A stretch of DNA of 64,000 nt from DAIDKA01 sp963708865 (GCA_963708865.1 CAVPUC010000008.1:372001-436000); one strand, 5' to 3'; shown: positions 18,197-28,504, counted from the stretch's first letter. The notes: generated by a model from the letters alone, not told the origin. Made by a program: numbers and translations.

Positions 18197-21100
18197 ATGG
18201 GGCACTTCATTCGCATCCGCGGAGCGCGGCAGAACAATCTCAAGGGTCTGGACCTGGACATTCCCCTGAACGAACTCGTCGTGGTGACGGGCGTTTCAGG
18301 CTCCGGAAAATCCTCCCTGGTGTTCGACACCCTGTACGCGGAAGGTCAGCGGCGCTATGTGGAGACCTTCTCTCCCTATGCGCGCCAGTTCCTGGACCGC
18401 ATGGACAAGCCTCAGCTGGATTCGATCAGCGGCATCCCGCCGGCCATCGCGATCGACCAGACCAACCCCGTACGCACTTCGCGCTCCACCGTGGGCACGA
18501 TGACCGAGCTTAACGATCATCTGAAACTGCTATTCGCCCGCGCCGGCAGTCTGTTCTGCGAGTGCTGCGGCAAGCCGGTGCGCAGTGACTCGGCGGAAAG
18601 CATTCTCGAGGACATGCAGCGCCGCGCGCGCGCGGCAGCAGATCCGCGCCTGTTGCTGTGTTTTCCGGTGCCCGTGCTGCGCAGCTTCAGCGAGACCGAG
18701 GTGCGCGACCTGCTGGCGCGCCAGGGCTATACGCGCATCTTTGAACCGGCACGCGATCCCAGCGCCGCGCCGCTGCCAGCGCAGGACCCCGTCAGGCGCC
18801 AGAAAAAAGGGGCGAGGAAGGCGAAGCCCAAGGCCGGCACGTCGGATGAGGCGCCGACCGCGGTCCTGCAGGTCATTCAGGATCGCTTCCGCTTAGGCGC
18901 TGCTGAACGCGGGCGGGTGCTCGAATCCCTGGAGGCCGCGCTGCGCGTCGGCCAGGGGCGCATCCTCGTGCAGGTGGTCGATGATGCGGATCCGCCTCGC
19001 AGTCTTGATGTCTGGCGCTACTCCGCGGGGCTGCACTGTCCGGATTGTGATCGCGCCTACAGCGCGCCCACGCCCAGCCGGTTTTCATTCAACTCACCCA
19101 TCGGCGCCTGTGAGACCTGTCGTGGCTTTGGCCGGCGCATCGGCATCGACTACGGGCTGGTCATTCCCGATGAGAACAAGACGCTGCGCGAAGGGGCGGT
19201 GCGCCCGTGGCAGACCGAATCCTACAAGGAATGCCAGGAGGACCTGGAAAAGCACGCGAAGAAACGCGGCATCAACCTGGACCGCCCCTGGCGCGAACTG
19301 ACCCAGGCCGAGCGCCAGTGGGTGATCGATGGCGAGGGGCCTTGGGAGAAGGGTTACTGGTACGGCATCAAGCGCTATTTCGAATGGCTCGAATCGCGCT
19401 CGTACAAGATGCACGTGCGCGTTCTGCTGTCACGCTATCGCGCCTACACGCCCTGCGATGTCTGCGGCGGTGCGCGCCTGCGCACCTACGGCCTGCTGTG
19501 GCGCGTCGGCAGCCACGCTCTCGCGGAAGCGACGCTCGCGGGGCGGCCACGCTTCAAGCCCCAGGGCGTCAAGTGGAGCCAGCAAACCCTCGATGCCCTG
19601 CCCGGGCTGTGCCTGCACGATCTGATGCTGCTGCCCGTGGAACGCGTGCTCGCCTTCTTCCGGGGGCTTGAGCTACCAGCACCGCTCGACAAGGCGACCG
19701 ACCTGCTTGCTCGATGAACTTCGCAGCCGCACCGGGTTTCTGTCGGATGTGGGCCTCGCCTATCTGACGCTCGACCGGCAGTCGCGAACCCTGTCCGGGG
19801 GCGAAGTCCAGCGCATCAACCTCACGACCGCGCTGGGCACCTCGCTGGTGAATACCCTGTTCGTACTGGATGAGCCCTCCATCGGGCTGCATCCGCGCGA
19901 CATGCAGCGCGTCATCGCCGTCATGAAGCGGCTGCGCGACGCCGGCAATTCGCTGCTGGTGGTCGAGCACGATCCGCAGATCATGCTCGAGGCCGATCGC
20001 ATCATCGACATGGGGCCCGGCGCGGGCGAGCGCGGTGGTCAGATCGTCTTCAACGGCACGCCCGAACAGTTGCGGCACAGTCGCGTGTCCTTGACCGCGG
20101 ACTACTTGAGCGGACGGCGTTCGCTGCCGGTCTCAAGCGAAGCGCCGAAGCGGGTGCTGCCCGAGATACCCGGCGAGGTGGTCGCCGAGGCGGTCACCAA
20201 CCGCTGGCTGGAGATTCGCGGCATCCGCCACCACAATCTCAAGGGCGTCGATATCCGCATTCCGCTCAAGCGCCTGGCATGCATCACGGGTGTCTCGGGT
20301 TCCGGCAAGTCGACGGTCGTCGAGGATGTGCTGTACCCGGCACTGCTGAAGTACAAGGGCCGGCCCAGCGAGCCCCCCGGCGAATTTGAATCGCTGCGCG
20401 GCGCCGAACTCGTTGACGATGTCGTGATGGTCGACCAGACGCCGATCGGCCGCACCACGCGGTCGAATCCCGCCAGTTACGTGGGCGCGTTCGATGTGAT
20501 CCGTGAGCTGTTTGCGCAGGAGCCTGCGGCGGTGGAGCGCAAGTACACCGCCGGCACGTTCAGCTTCAACTCCGGCAATGGCCGCTGCCCCACCTGCAGC
20601 GGCAATGGTTTCGAACACGTCGAGATGCAGTTTCTGTCCGATGTGTACCTGCGCTGCCCGGACTGCGACGGCACCCGCTACCGCGCTGAGATTCTGGAAG
20701 TGAAGCGTGAGGGCAGCGACGGTCGGCGCGCGAGCATCGCCGATGTGCTGAACATGACGGTGACCGAGGCGCTCACCTTCTTCGGCGAGTCGCGTGAGCT
20801 GGCGACGCGGCTGAAGCCGCTGGCGGATGTCGGTCTTGAGTATGTGAAGCTCGGCCAACCCGTGCCGACGCTGTCGGGCGGGGAGGCGCAGCGCCTCAAG
20901 CTCGCCGGCCACCTCGCCGATGCGGCCGCCAAGGCCGTCACCGCCACTGCCAATGGCAAGCTGTTCCTGTTCGACGAGCCGACCACGGGCCTGCATTTCG
21001 AGGATGTCGCCAAGCTGTTGCGGGCCTTCGCGAAGCTGCGCGCCGCCGGGCACTCCCTGCTCGTGATTGAACACAACCTGGATGTCATGCGCGCCAGCGA

Positions 21101-24038
21101 CTGGATCATCGATCTGGGCCCTGAAGGCGGCGACGGCGGCGGCAATGTGGTCTTCGCCGGCACCCCCACCGCGCTGCGCACCCATCCAAAATCGCACACC
21201 GGCCGCGCCATTGTCGAATACGAGCAGGCACTCGCGAGCGCGTTCGCGGCGCCAGCCGCTGCGGTGGCGGAGCCGCAAGGCGCCTGGGCGCGCGCGACCA
21301 GCGACGCGACCGAAGAGATCGTCATCCACAATGCCCGTGAGCACAACCTCAAGAACGTGGATGTGCGGATACCGCGTGACAAGTTCACCGTCATCACCGG
21401 GGTCTCCGGCTCCGGCAAGTCCACCCTCGCCTTCGACATCCTGTTCAACGAGGGCCAGCGACGCTATCTCGAATCGCTGAACGCCTACGCCCGCCAGTTC
21501 GTACAGCCGGCCTCGCGCCCGGATGTGGACGCCATCTTCGGGATTCCGCCCACCGTCGCCATTGAACAGCGCACCAGTCGCGGCGGACGCAAGAGCACGG
21601 TCGCCACGCTCACCGAGATCTATCACTTCCTGCGATTGCTGTATGTGAAGCTCGGTACCCAGTACTGCCCGGACTGCGACGTGGCGATCGAGCCGCAGAC
21701 TCCGGCCGCCATCGGCGCGCGGCTGCAACGTGAGTATCGCGGCCGTACCATCACCCTGCTCGCACCATTGGTGGTGGCGCGCAAGGGCTTCTACACGGAT
21801 CTTGCGAAGTGGGCCAACAAGAAGGGCTACCGCGAGCTGCGGGTCGACGGGGTGAATATCCCGACGGCGCGCTGGCCGCGGCTCAACCGTTTCAAGGAAC
21901 ACACCATCGAGTTGCCGGTCGCGACCCTGGGGGTGAGCGTCAAGACCGATTTTGAACTGAACCTGGCACTCGGCAAGGCACTGGACTATGGCAAGGGCCT
22001 GGTGAGCGTCATGCCGGCCGGGGATACCCAGGCGGCGATGTTCTCGACCCGTCGCGCCTGCCCGTGCTGCGGCCGCAGTTTCGCCGAGCCCGATCCGCGC
22101 ATGTTCTCATTCAATTCCAAGCACGGCTGGTGCACCAGCTGTTTCGGCACCGGGCTTGAGATCCCGGACTTCGATGACGCGCAGACCGGCGAGGAAATCT
22201 GGTGGAACGACTGGTTTGAGCGCGAGGCCATTCCCTGCGGTGAATGCCACGGCCAGCGCCTGAACCCGGTGTCGCTCCATGTCCGTTTCCGCAAGCAGTC
22301 CATCGCGACGCTCGCGGCAGGCTCCATCGAGGCCACGATCGCCTTCTTCACCGCGCTTAAGCTCTCGGTGCGCGAGCAGGAAATTGCCCGCGATCTGCTC
22401 GCCGAGATCAGCGCCCGCCTGAACTTCCTGGTGCGTGTGGGCCTGGGGTATCTGCAGCTGGACCGCGCCGCCCCGACCCTGTCCGGCGGTGAAGCGCAGC
22501 GCATCCGCCTCGCCGCGCAGCTGGGTTCGAACCTGCAGGGCGTCTGCTACGTACTGGATGAACCCACGATCGGGCTGCATCCGCGCGACAATGCCATATT
22601 GCTCGACTCGCTGGCGGAGCTGGCCGCACATCGCAACACCCTGGTCGTCGTGGAACATGACGAGGACACCATCCGCCGTGCCGACTACGTGCTGGATCTG
22701 GGACCCGGCGCGGGGGTGCGCGGCGGTGAAGTCGTCGGCCGCGGCAGCGTCGCTGATCTCATCGCCAACGACAAATCCGTCACCGGTCGGTTCCTGCGCG
22801 CGCCCCTGCTGCACCCGGCAAAGCCGCGCCGTGCGGTGACGGCGGAGTCACCGCGCCTCATTCTCAAGGGCGTGACGCTGCACAATGTGGATGACGTCGA
22901 CGTGGAAGTTCCGCTCGGTCGCCTGGTGGTCATCACCGGCGTGTCCGGCTCGGGCAAGTCGACGGTGGCCCGCGATGTGCTCTACACCAATCTGCGGCGT
23001 CTGGTGAACGAGGAGACGCCCACTGGACGCGCGCGCGCGGCCAAGAATGCGGTTGCGCGACAGGCCGCCGCTGCGACCAAGCGCGCCAAGAAGAAGAAGC
23101 TGTCCGCCAAAGCCAAGGCGCTGGCCGCGCGTATCCTGGCGAGTGCAACGCGCGCGGCCGAGCCCGGGGCGCTGATCGGCTGCCGGGCCATCCGCGGCGC
23201 CGAGCAGGTGCACCGCGTGCTGGAGGTCGACCAGACACCGATCGGCAAGACCCCGCGGTCCTGCCCGGCAACCTATGTGGGGTTCTGGGACGAAATCCGC
23301 GGCATCTTCGCGGGCACCACCGAAGCACGCATCCGCGGCTATACCGCCAGCAGGTTCTCCTTCAATTCCGGATCGGGTCGTTGCGAAGGGTGCGATGGCC
23401 AGGGCTTGCGCACCATCGAGATGAGCTTCCTGCCCGATGTGAAAGTGACCTGCGATGTCTGCAACGGCCGCCGCTTCAACTCCGAGACGCTGAGCGTGCT
23501 GTGGCGGGGGCGCAGTATCGGCGACGTGCTCAACATGAGCATCGATGATGCGGTCGAGTTCTTCGCGGCCCATCCGCGCGTGCATCATGCGCTCAAGCTG
23601 CTGCAGGATGTCGGGCTGGGCTATCTGACCCTCGGGCAGCACAGCCCAACGCTCTCCGGCGGCGAAGCCCAGCGCATCAAGCTGGTCACCGAGCTTTCGA
23701 AGGTACGCGATGGGGCCGGTGGCCCTCGACAGTTGCCCCGGCATACCCTGTATGTGCTGGATGAACCGACCGTGGGACTGCACATGGCGGACGTCGAAAA
23801 GCTGCTCCACGTCCTGCACAGGCTCATCCAGGCAGGCAACACCGTGGTAGTCGTGGAACACAATCTCGATGTCATGGCGGAGGCGGACTGGTTGATCGAC
23901 ATGGGCCCTGAAGCGGGCGCAGGCGGCGGCCGGATCGTGGTCGAAGGCACGCCGGCCCAGGTATCGCGCCGCAAAGTGGCTTCACACACGGGTCGCGTGC
24001 TGGCCGGGTTTCTGAAGGAGCGCACTCATGGCGAATGA
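18197..24038 (+). CDS. uvrA: Double-length UvrA (four ATPase domains), frameshifted
   Basis: Two complete UvrA units lie head to tail. Unit 1: Walker A GVSGSGKSSLVFDT, zinc motifs CPDC/CETC/CDVCGG, LSGGEVQRINL, second Walker A GVSGSGKSTVVEDV, LSGGEAQRLKL. Unit 2 starts near 21325 (GVSGSGKSTLAFDI) and repeats the series, with a Lys/Ala-rich insert near 23040-23160. UvrA binds damaged DNA in excision repair with UvrB and UvrC; double-length paralogues are known in some proteobacteria. One extra T at 19707-19708 breaks the frame; without it the text reads ATDLLLDELRSR and the protein is about 1,946 aa. Start ATG at 18197 has no clear ribosome-binding site. Confidence 0.88.
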
Positions 24039-24327
24039 TCTGGTGTGCTGGAAGTGTGGCGCGGCGCTCGCCGCCTTGTCACTGCCGCTGCGCCGGCTGG
24101 ATGAGTGCCCCCAGTGCCGAGCTGAGCTGCATGTGTGCAGGCTGTGCATGCTCTATGACCGCCAGGCGTACCAGCAATGCCGTGAACCCACCGTCGAGGA
24201 AGTGCGCGACAAAACCCGCGCTAACTTCTGCGATCACTTCAAGCCGCGGGCGGGTGCCTGGAGCGGCGGCGACGCCTCGGCGACCGATCGCGCACGTTCC
24301 GAGCTCGATAAGCTTTTTGGCAAATAG
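24028..24327 (+). CDS. Small zinc-ribbon-like protein next to uvrA
   Basis: A 99-aa Cys-rich protein: CWKCG near the start, CPQC, CRLC and later Cys residues, suggesting one or two zinc sites. I know of no assigned function. It overlaps the 3' end of the double UvrA gene by 11 bp, so it is very likely coexpressed and may assist it. Helical, charged C-terminus. No signal peptide. Confidence 0.75.
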   Translation: MANDLVCWKCGAALAALSLPLRRLDECPQCRAELHVCRLCMLYDRQAYQQCREPTVEEVRDKTRANFCDHFKPRAGAWSGGDASATDRARSELDKLFGK

Positions 24328-24371
24328 CGCCATTGCCCACGGTGGGATTCGTCCCGCGCGGCATTGGGTCC

Positions 24372-24403
24372 CCTCCGCCTAGCTCGAGCGGCGGTGAGGC
24401 TTT
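24372..24403 (+). terminator. Possible terminator after the uvrA operon
   Basis: CCTCCGCC and GGCG-GT-GAGG can pair (two unpaired bases on the 3' side) around a 10-nt loop, followed by CTTT. The stem is fair but the T tract is short. It lies about 45 bp after the stop of the zinc protein. Confidence 0.3.
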
Positions 24404-24518
24404 AACGTGTGTTCCCCCAAGCGGGTTTAAGGGAGGGTACGGTGCAGGCTTATGTCTATGTCATCTTGAGCGCTGTCGCGCTTCAGCATGGGCCTAAACT
24501 ACAGGGCCTGCGAAGCCT

Positions 24519-25484
24519 ATGAAATCCTCGCCGGCGCCTGCCAGCTTCATCGACACCATGGATTGCCTCGGGGTGAGCAAGCTTCCGGAAGGGCCGGTAT
24601 GGAGCTATGAAATCAAGCTGGACGGCTTTCGCGTCGAAGCGATCAGGGCCGGCAGGCAAACCACGCTGTGCTCGCGACGCCGCAATGTCTTGAATGCAAA
24701 ATTCCCCTATATCGCAGCTGCCCTCACGAAGCTTCCCGCGAGAACCATCGTGGATGGTGAACTGGTGGCGATCGGCGCCGACCAGCGCTCGAACTTCAAT
24801 CTGCTGCAGAACTTCCGCTCGGCCGAAGCACAGATTCGCTACTGCGCCTTTGACCTGTTGGTCCTGCGCGGCAAATCATTGCTGGAAGTCCCGCTGGCAA
24901 CCCGCCGCGCCATGCTGGCAGAGGTGCTGAGGCCCAATGATCACGTCATGCTCTCGGTGGTCGACCAGCGGCCGAGTCGGCACATCCTGAAATTCGTTGA
25001 GGAACATGGATTGGAAGGCGTCATCGCCAAACGAATTGACAGTGTCTATGAGCCGGGCAAACGCAGCGGGCTGTGGCAAAAGCATCGGATTAACCATGGT
25101 CAGGAATTTGTCGTGGGCGGCTATACCCCCGGAACGCACGGGTTTGATGCGTTGATTGTCGGGTTCTATGAGGTCGGGGAGTTGCGGTTCGCGGCGCGTG
25201 TACGGGCGGGATTCGTACCCGCAACGCGGCGTGGCGTCTTTGAGAAAATCCGGCGTTTGGAGCGTGCCACCTGCCCATTCGTCAATCTGCCCGAAAAAAG
25301 CGCGGGCCGCTGGGGCCAGGGCCTGACGGCTGAGAAGATGAAGGGCTGCGTGTGGCTCAAGCCCGAAGTGGTGGTGCGTATCGATTTTGCGGAATGGACC
25401 GGCGCCGACAAGCTGCGTCATACCAAGTACGTCGCCTTGCGCACGGACAAGGACGCTCGCAGCGTCGTGCGAGAGCAAAACTGA
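24519..25484 (+). CDS. Stand-alone ATP-dependent DNA ligase (LigD ligase-domain type)
   Basis: A 321-aa ligase with adenylation motif I EIKLDGFR (AMP-accepting Lys33), motif III VDGELVAIG, motif IV EGVIAKR, and an OB-fold C-terminal half resembling the ligase domain of LigD. Motif V usually reads WLKVK; here it is WQKHRINHGQ, a departure worth noting. No polymerase or phosphoesterase domain is fused and no Ku gene is in the window. It may act in end joining or in base-excision repair. Convergent with the outer-membrane protein gene, 2 bp away. Confidence 0.85.
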   Translation: MKSSPAPASFIDTMDCLGVSKLPEGPVWSYEIKLDGFRVEAIRAGRQTTLCSRRRNVLNAKFPYIAAALTKLPARTIVDGELVAIGADQRSNFNLLQNFRSAEAQIRYCAFDLLVLRGKSLLEVPLATRRAMLAEVLRPNDHVMLSVVDQRPSRHILKFVEEHGLEGVIAKRIDSVYEPGKRSGLWQKHRINHGQEFVVGGYTPGTHGFDALIVGFYEVGELRFAARVRAGFVPATRRGVFEKIRRLERATCPFVNLPEKSAGRWGQGLTAEKMKGCVWLKPEVVVRIDFAEWTGADKLRHTKYVALRTDKDARSVVREQN

Positions 25485-25486
25485 CG

Positions 25487-26242
25487 CTAGAACCGGACGC
25501 CCGCGGCCAGGCGCCACGCGCTCTGCGCCGAGAAATTCTGATAAGGATCGAAGGCCAGTCTTGCAAACCATCTTGACCAGTCGTAGTTGAGGCTACCACC
25601 CCACGCCTTGATGCGGCCCGCATCGCTCAAGCCCGACTTGTACAGCACGTCCACCGTGGCATGAGTTGCGCCGAAGGGAATCTGAACGTTGGCATGCCAG
25701 TCGCGCTGTCCGGTGTGGAAGCGGTTATCGGCGACCACAAAGGCACTGTAGATCCAGCCATTGTCCTGTGAGTGGCCGACACCAAGGGTTACCGCGTCAT
25801 TCGGATCGAAATTCAGATTGAAGTACGGGCGCGCATCGGTGCGGCCGATGCCCGCAATCCCGTACCAGTCCGCGCCGATCTGCAGATTGACGCTGCCGCC
25901 GACGAAACCACCACTGGCCAACTGCACGGAGGGCTGCATCTGAAGATATTTGGCCACTTGCAATGAGGTATCGGCGCCGGTTCGCCATTGCGTCCCAAAT
26001 ACCGAGTCCGAGTAGACCCCGATCCAGGCGTCGGTACCGGCATTGCGCCAGCGCAGATTAACGTCCGACCCGTTGTAGCTGGAATAGGAATATTCACCGA
26101 GCGTCAGTTTCCATTCGTAAGGATTGTCGGCTGCCCGCGGGGAGGGCCCGGGCTGCGCTGCGCCGACGATAGTCAGCACGGCGAGCACCCGCTTGAACAC
26201 GACTGGCGATAGACCCATGCACATCATCCAATGACCGATCAC
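25487..26242 (-). CDS. Outer-membrane beta-barrel-like protein
   Basis: A 251-aa protein with a signal peptide (VVFKRVLAVLTIVGAAQPG) and a mature part built of alternating Tyr/Trp-rich amphipathic strands, ending in Phe, which fits an outer-membrane beta-barrel. I do not recognise a named family. The start is uncertain: GTG at 26242 overlaps the TGA of the DUF1810 remnant (GTGA), while in-frame ATGs a few codons later are also possible. Confidence 0.6.
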   Translation of the reverse strand: MIGHWMMCMGLSPVVFKRVLAVLTIVGAAQPGPSPRAADNPYEWKLTLGEYSYSSYNGSDVNLRWRNAGTDAWIGVYSDSVFGTQWRTGADTSLQVAKYLQMQPSVQLASGGFVGGSVNLQIGADWYGIAGIGRTDARPYFNLNFDPNDAVTLGVGHSQDNGWIYSAFVVADNRFHTGQRDWHANVQIPFGATHATVDVLYKSGLSDAGRIKAWGGSLNYDWSRWFARLAFDPYQNFSAQSAWRLAAGVRF

Positions 26243-26629
26243 GCACCCCCAAGCAGCCGCAGGGTGGCCTGATCTTGCTCGCCGCCGATGTACTTTTGCA
26301 AAGCTTGCGCCAATACCGGGTCATCCGCGACGACGGCATTGAACAGCGTAAGCAGGAATGCAACGTGAGATAGTCGGGAAACCCGAAGATCTGCTCGGTC
26401 GTCAACCCGGCATGCCCCATCCAACAGCGCAGCGCAGTCATGGAGCCGGGCGTTACGCGGTGGGTGAGACAGGCACGCCAGCGGTGCCGGGCAGCAGGAC
26501 TGTGGCCCAGGCCCGCCAGTTAGGGAAACCCGCACCACAACCAGTGAGAACGCTTGGTACCGTCTCTCAGTTCGGTCACCACCTGTTCGTAGATCGGCGC
26601 TCGTGCGGCGACGAACCGTTGCAGGTCAT
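26239..26629 (-). pseudogene. Degenerate DUF1810 family gene
   Basis: DUF1810 hallmarks appear in order but in different frames: QRFVAARAPIYEQV and KRSHWLWCGFP, then a TAA where the family has Gln, then LAGLGHSPAAR, then ARLHDCAALLDG, GLTTEQIFGFPDYL and FLLTLFNAVVADDPVL. There is a nonsense codon, at least three frame changes and an apparent loss of some residues after LAGLGHS. This is more damage than one sequencing error would give, so I call it a true pseudogene. It follows the SPOR gene by 10 bp. Confidence 0.75.
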
Positions 26630-26639
26630 GCCTTTGCGG

Positions 26640-28316
26640 CTAACGGTTCCTTTCCGAAAGCCGATCGAGAAGGCGCGAGAGTGGCGAATTCTTCTGCACT
26701 TTCACGTCCAGATGGCGGATCGGTCCCCCGCTGCGAGCATTTGGCCGGACGCCTTCCATCTGCAGCTGATCGGCGCCGAGGATTTCGAGCGTCTCTTCCA
26801 AAGTTTGAGGCGTACGCCGCTCCTGGGCCTGCACCCGGTTGCCCCGGCCGCGCACAGTCCTGCCGGCTGCGCGCGCCGCGGCGGCGGGCTTGCCTGCACC
26901 AACCACCCGCGCACGACCCGGCGGCGCGGGCAAAGCCGATGACGTGCCCGATTTCGGCTTGGCGCTGGGTGGGTTGCCGGCGACAGCTGCACGGGCGGGC
27001 AGCTTCGGCGTCTCACTCGTATCGTCCAGCAATTTGAATTCTGCCGTCCGCTCGGGCAGCCGCTCCGTGGGCCGCTGCGGGGCCGCTGCAGCACCGCTGG
27101 CACCGCTGGCACCGCTGCGACCGCTGGCGCTGTCACGCTCCCTCAGACTGACCGGTACCACGGCGACCGTGGAGAATTCCGAGCGCACGTACTGCGCCAC
27201 CTGCTTGGCCGAGTGGGCATCGCTGAAGAACCCCAGGCGCAGCCCGTACCAGTGTCGCCCCTCACGACTGCCCTCGACCGTGTACAGCGTATAGGCGCCA
27301 AAAATGGCCAGCGAAGGCACCCGTGCCAAGTCGATGGGCTGCACGGACCACTGCAGCTGTACCGAGAAGGCTGCCGGGGTACTGGTCGTGTTGAGCGGGT
27401 CACTGCGCTTCTCCTCCAGCAGATGCAGCACCTGAGACTCGGGAAGCACACCCGTCTGCAATGCGGCCGGCGCGGGGGGCGGAGCGGCCACCACCGGTGC
27501 AGCCGGCGCCGCGCGTGCTGCGGGCGCTGCGGGCGCTGCCGGTGCTGCCGGTGCTGCCGGTGCTGCCGCCGGTCGGGACATCCGTGGCGCCGGAGGCGCA
27601 GCTGCTGCGGGGACCTTGCGCGCGCTTTCATCCAGCGACTTGAGGACCTCGCGCACGTTGGAGCGCTGATCGAACGGCGGCGGCGTCTCGCGTTTGGGCG
27701 CCGCAGGTCGAGTGGCGGGCTTGACAGTGACGCTCTGCGGTGCGACCGGCGCTGCGGGCGACGCGGGGGGCGGGGTTGCGACGGCGGGAGCGGGGATTTC
27801 GGTTGCGCCCGGCAGCTCCGCCGCAAACGAGCGCGGCGGCGTCGCAACGAGTTCAAGTTTCAAGGCGGGCGGCGCCTCCGCCGGCTCCGGGGCCGCTGAC
27901 AGCGTCGGCGTATTCGCCAGGATATCCGCACTGGGCCCCACGACAGCGGGAACCGATGGGCGCACGTCACCGCTCGCCGGGGGCGTCTCTGGCGCCTTGG
28001 CACGCAGGCGCTTGCCCGGGGCCTCACCCGCCCAGGCCCCTGGATAGATATCGCGCACCACCGGCAGCAGCTCCTCGGCCTGCAGCAGCGAATCGAAGTA
28101 TCCCATGTGCAGCCGGAAGCGCTCGCGGCCATCCTCGAGACGGCGGCTGACGAAGAATTTGTACTGCTTCAGTTCCACCAGCTGCGGCTGGGTTAATGCC
28201 ATCGGCGTGGTGGAAGAGCAAAGATTGATTACGAAGGATTCGCGCTCGGCAGCCGGCGGCGCTGCCGCGGGCGGCGCTGCGAGTGTTGAATCAGCCTTCG
28301 GCATCGGCAGTGTCAT
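26640..28316 (-). CDS. Tandem SPOR-domain protein with long Ala/Pro linker
   Basis: The 558-aa product has two SPOR-like domains, each with the typical pattern of a beta strand, a QL/LY helix and a basic GRERFRLHMGYF or GRHWYGLRLGFF stretch. They lie at about residues 28-100 and 300-385, with a roughly 200-residue Ala/Pro-rich linker between them that includes a run of AAP triplets. A basic, disordered tail follows. SPOR domains bind denuded peptidoglycan at division sites. No signal peptide or membrane helix is visible, which is odd for that role. Start ATG at 28316 has GGGGAA 7 nt upstream. A c-di-GMP riboswitch lies in its leader. Confidence 0.75.
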   Translation of the reverse strand: MTLPMPKADSTLAAPPAAAPPAAERESFVINLCSSTTPMALTQPQLVELKQYKFFVSRRLEDGRERFRLHMGYFDSLLQAEELLPVVRDIYPGAWAGEAPGKRLRAKAPETPPASGDVRPSVPAVVGPSADILANTPTLSAAPEPAEAPPALKLELVATPPRSFAAELPGATEIPAPAVATPPPASPAAPVAPQSVTVKPATRPAAPKRETPPPFDQRSNVREVLKSLDESARKVPAAAAPPAPRMSRPAAAPAAPAAPAAPAAPAARAAPAAPVVAAPPPAPAALQTGVLPESQVLHLLEEKRSDPLNTTSTPAAFSVQLQWSVQPIDLARVPSLAIFGAYTLYTVEGSREGRHWYGLRLGFFSDAHSAKQVAQYVRSEFSTVAVVPVSLRERDSASGRSGASGASGAAAAPQRPTERLPERTAEFKLLDDTSETPKLPARAAVAGNPPSAKPKSGTSSALPAPPGRARVVGAGKPAAAARAAGRTVRGRGNRVQAQERRTPQTLEETLEILGADQLQMEGVRPNARSGGPIRHLDVKVQKNSPLSRLLDRLSERNR

Positions 28317-28415
28317 GATGAGTTCCCCGGACAACGATCGGTCGTGCCGGACTATCCGAACCGCTCTTCATAAAGGGGGAACTGCCTGGTTTCCCGGCGC
28401 TGGCGCGCCTGAGAA

Positions 28416-28500
28416 GTGGAGACCCCGCCGTCATGGGAACAAATCCGTTAGACCGGTGGCTTTGCGTCCCCGTCTTTCGACGGGTTTGCCCTTTTCACGT
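28416..28500 (-). ncRNA. Cyclic-di-GMP-I (GEMM) riboswitch aptamer
   Basis: The minus-strand RNA carries the GEMM-I landmarks in order: GGGCAAACC, a P2 stem CCCGUC/GACGGG closed by a GAAA tetraloop, the strictly conserved GGACGCAAAGCC, then a P3 arm with CUAA and the receptor-side GGCGGGGUC. These match the V. cholerae Vc2 aptamer closely. The middle G of GGGC corresponds to G20, which favours c-di-GMP over cGAMP. The aptamer ends 100 nt before the SPOR gene ATG. The switch mechanism is not clear: I see no strong terminator, but a hairpin-like stretch (28329-28352) abuts the ribosome-binding site. Confidence 0.92.
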
Positions 28501-28504
28501 AAGC

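Noticed and set aside
20133..21902. Long minus-strand open frame opposite uvrA
   Set aside because: Antisense to conserved UvrA motifs, with no ribosome-binding site; a by-product of high GC.
27520..27580. Short 9-bp tandem units (GCTGCCGGT-like) as a possible CRISPR or regulatory repeat
   Set aside because: They encode the Ala/Pro linker of the SPOR protein; no spacers and no array structure.
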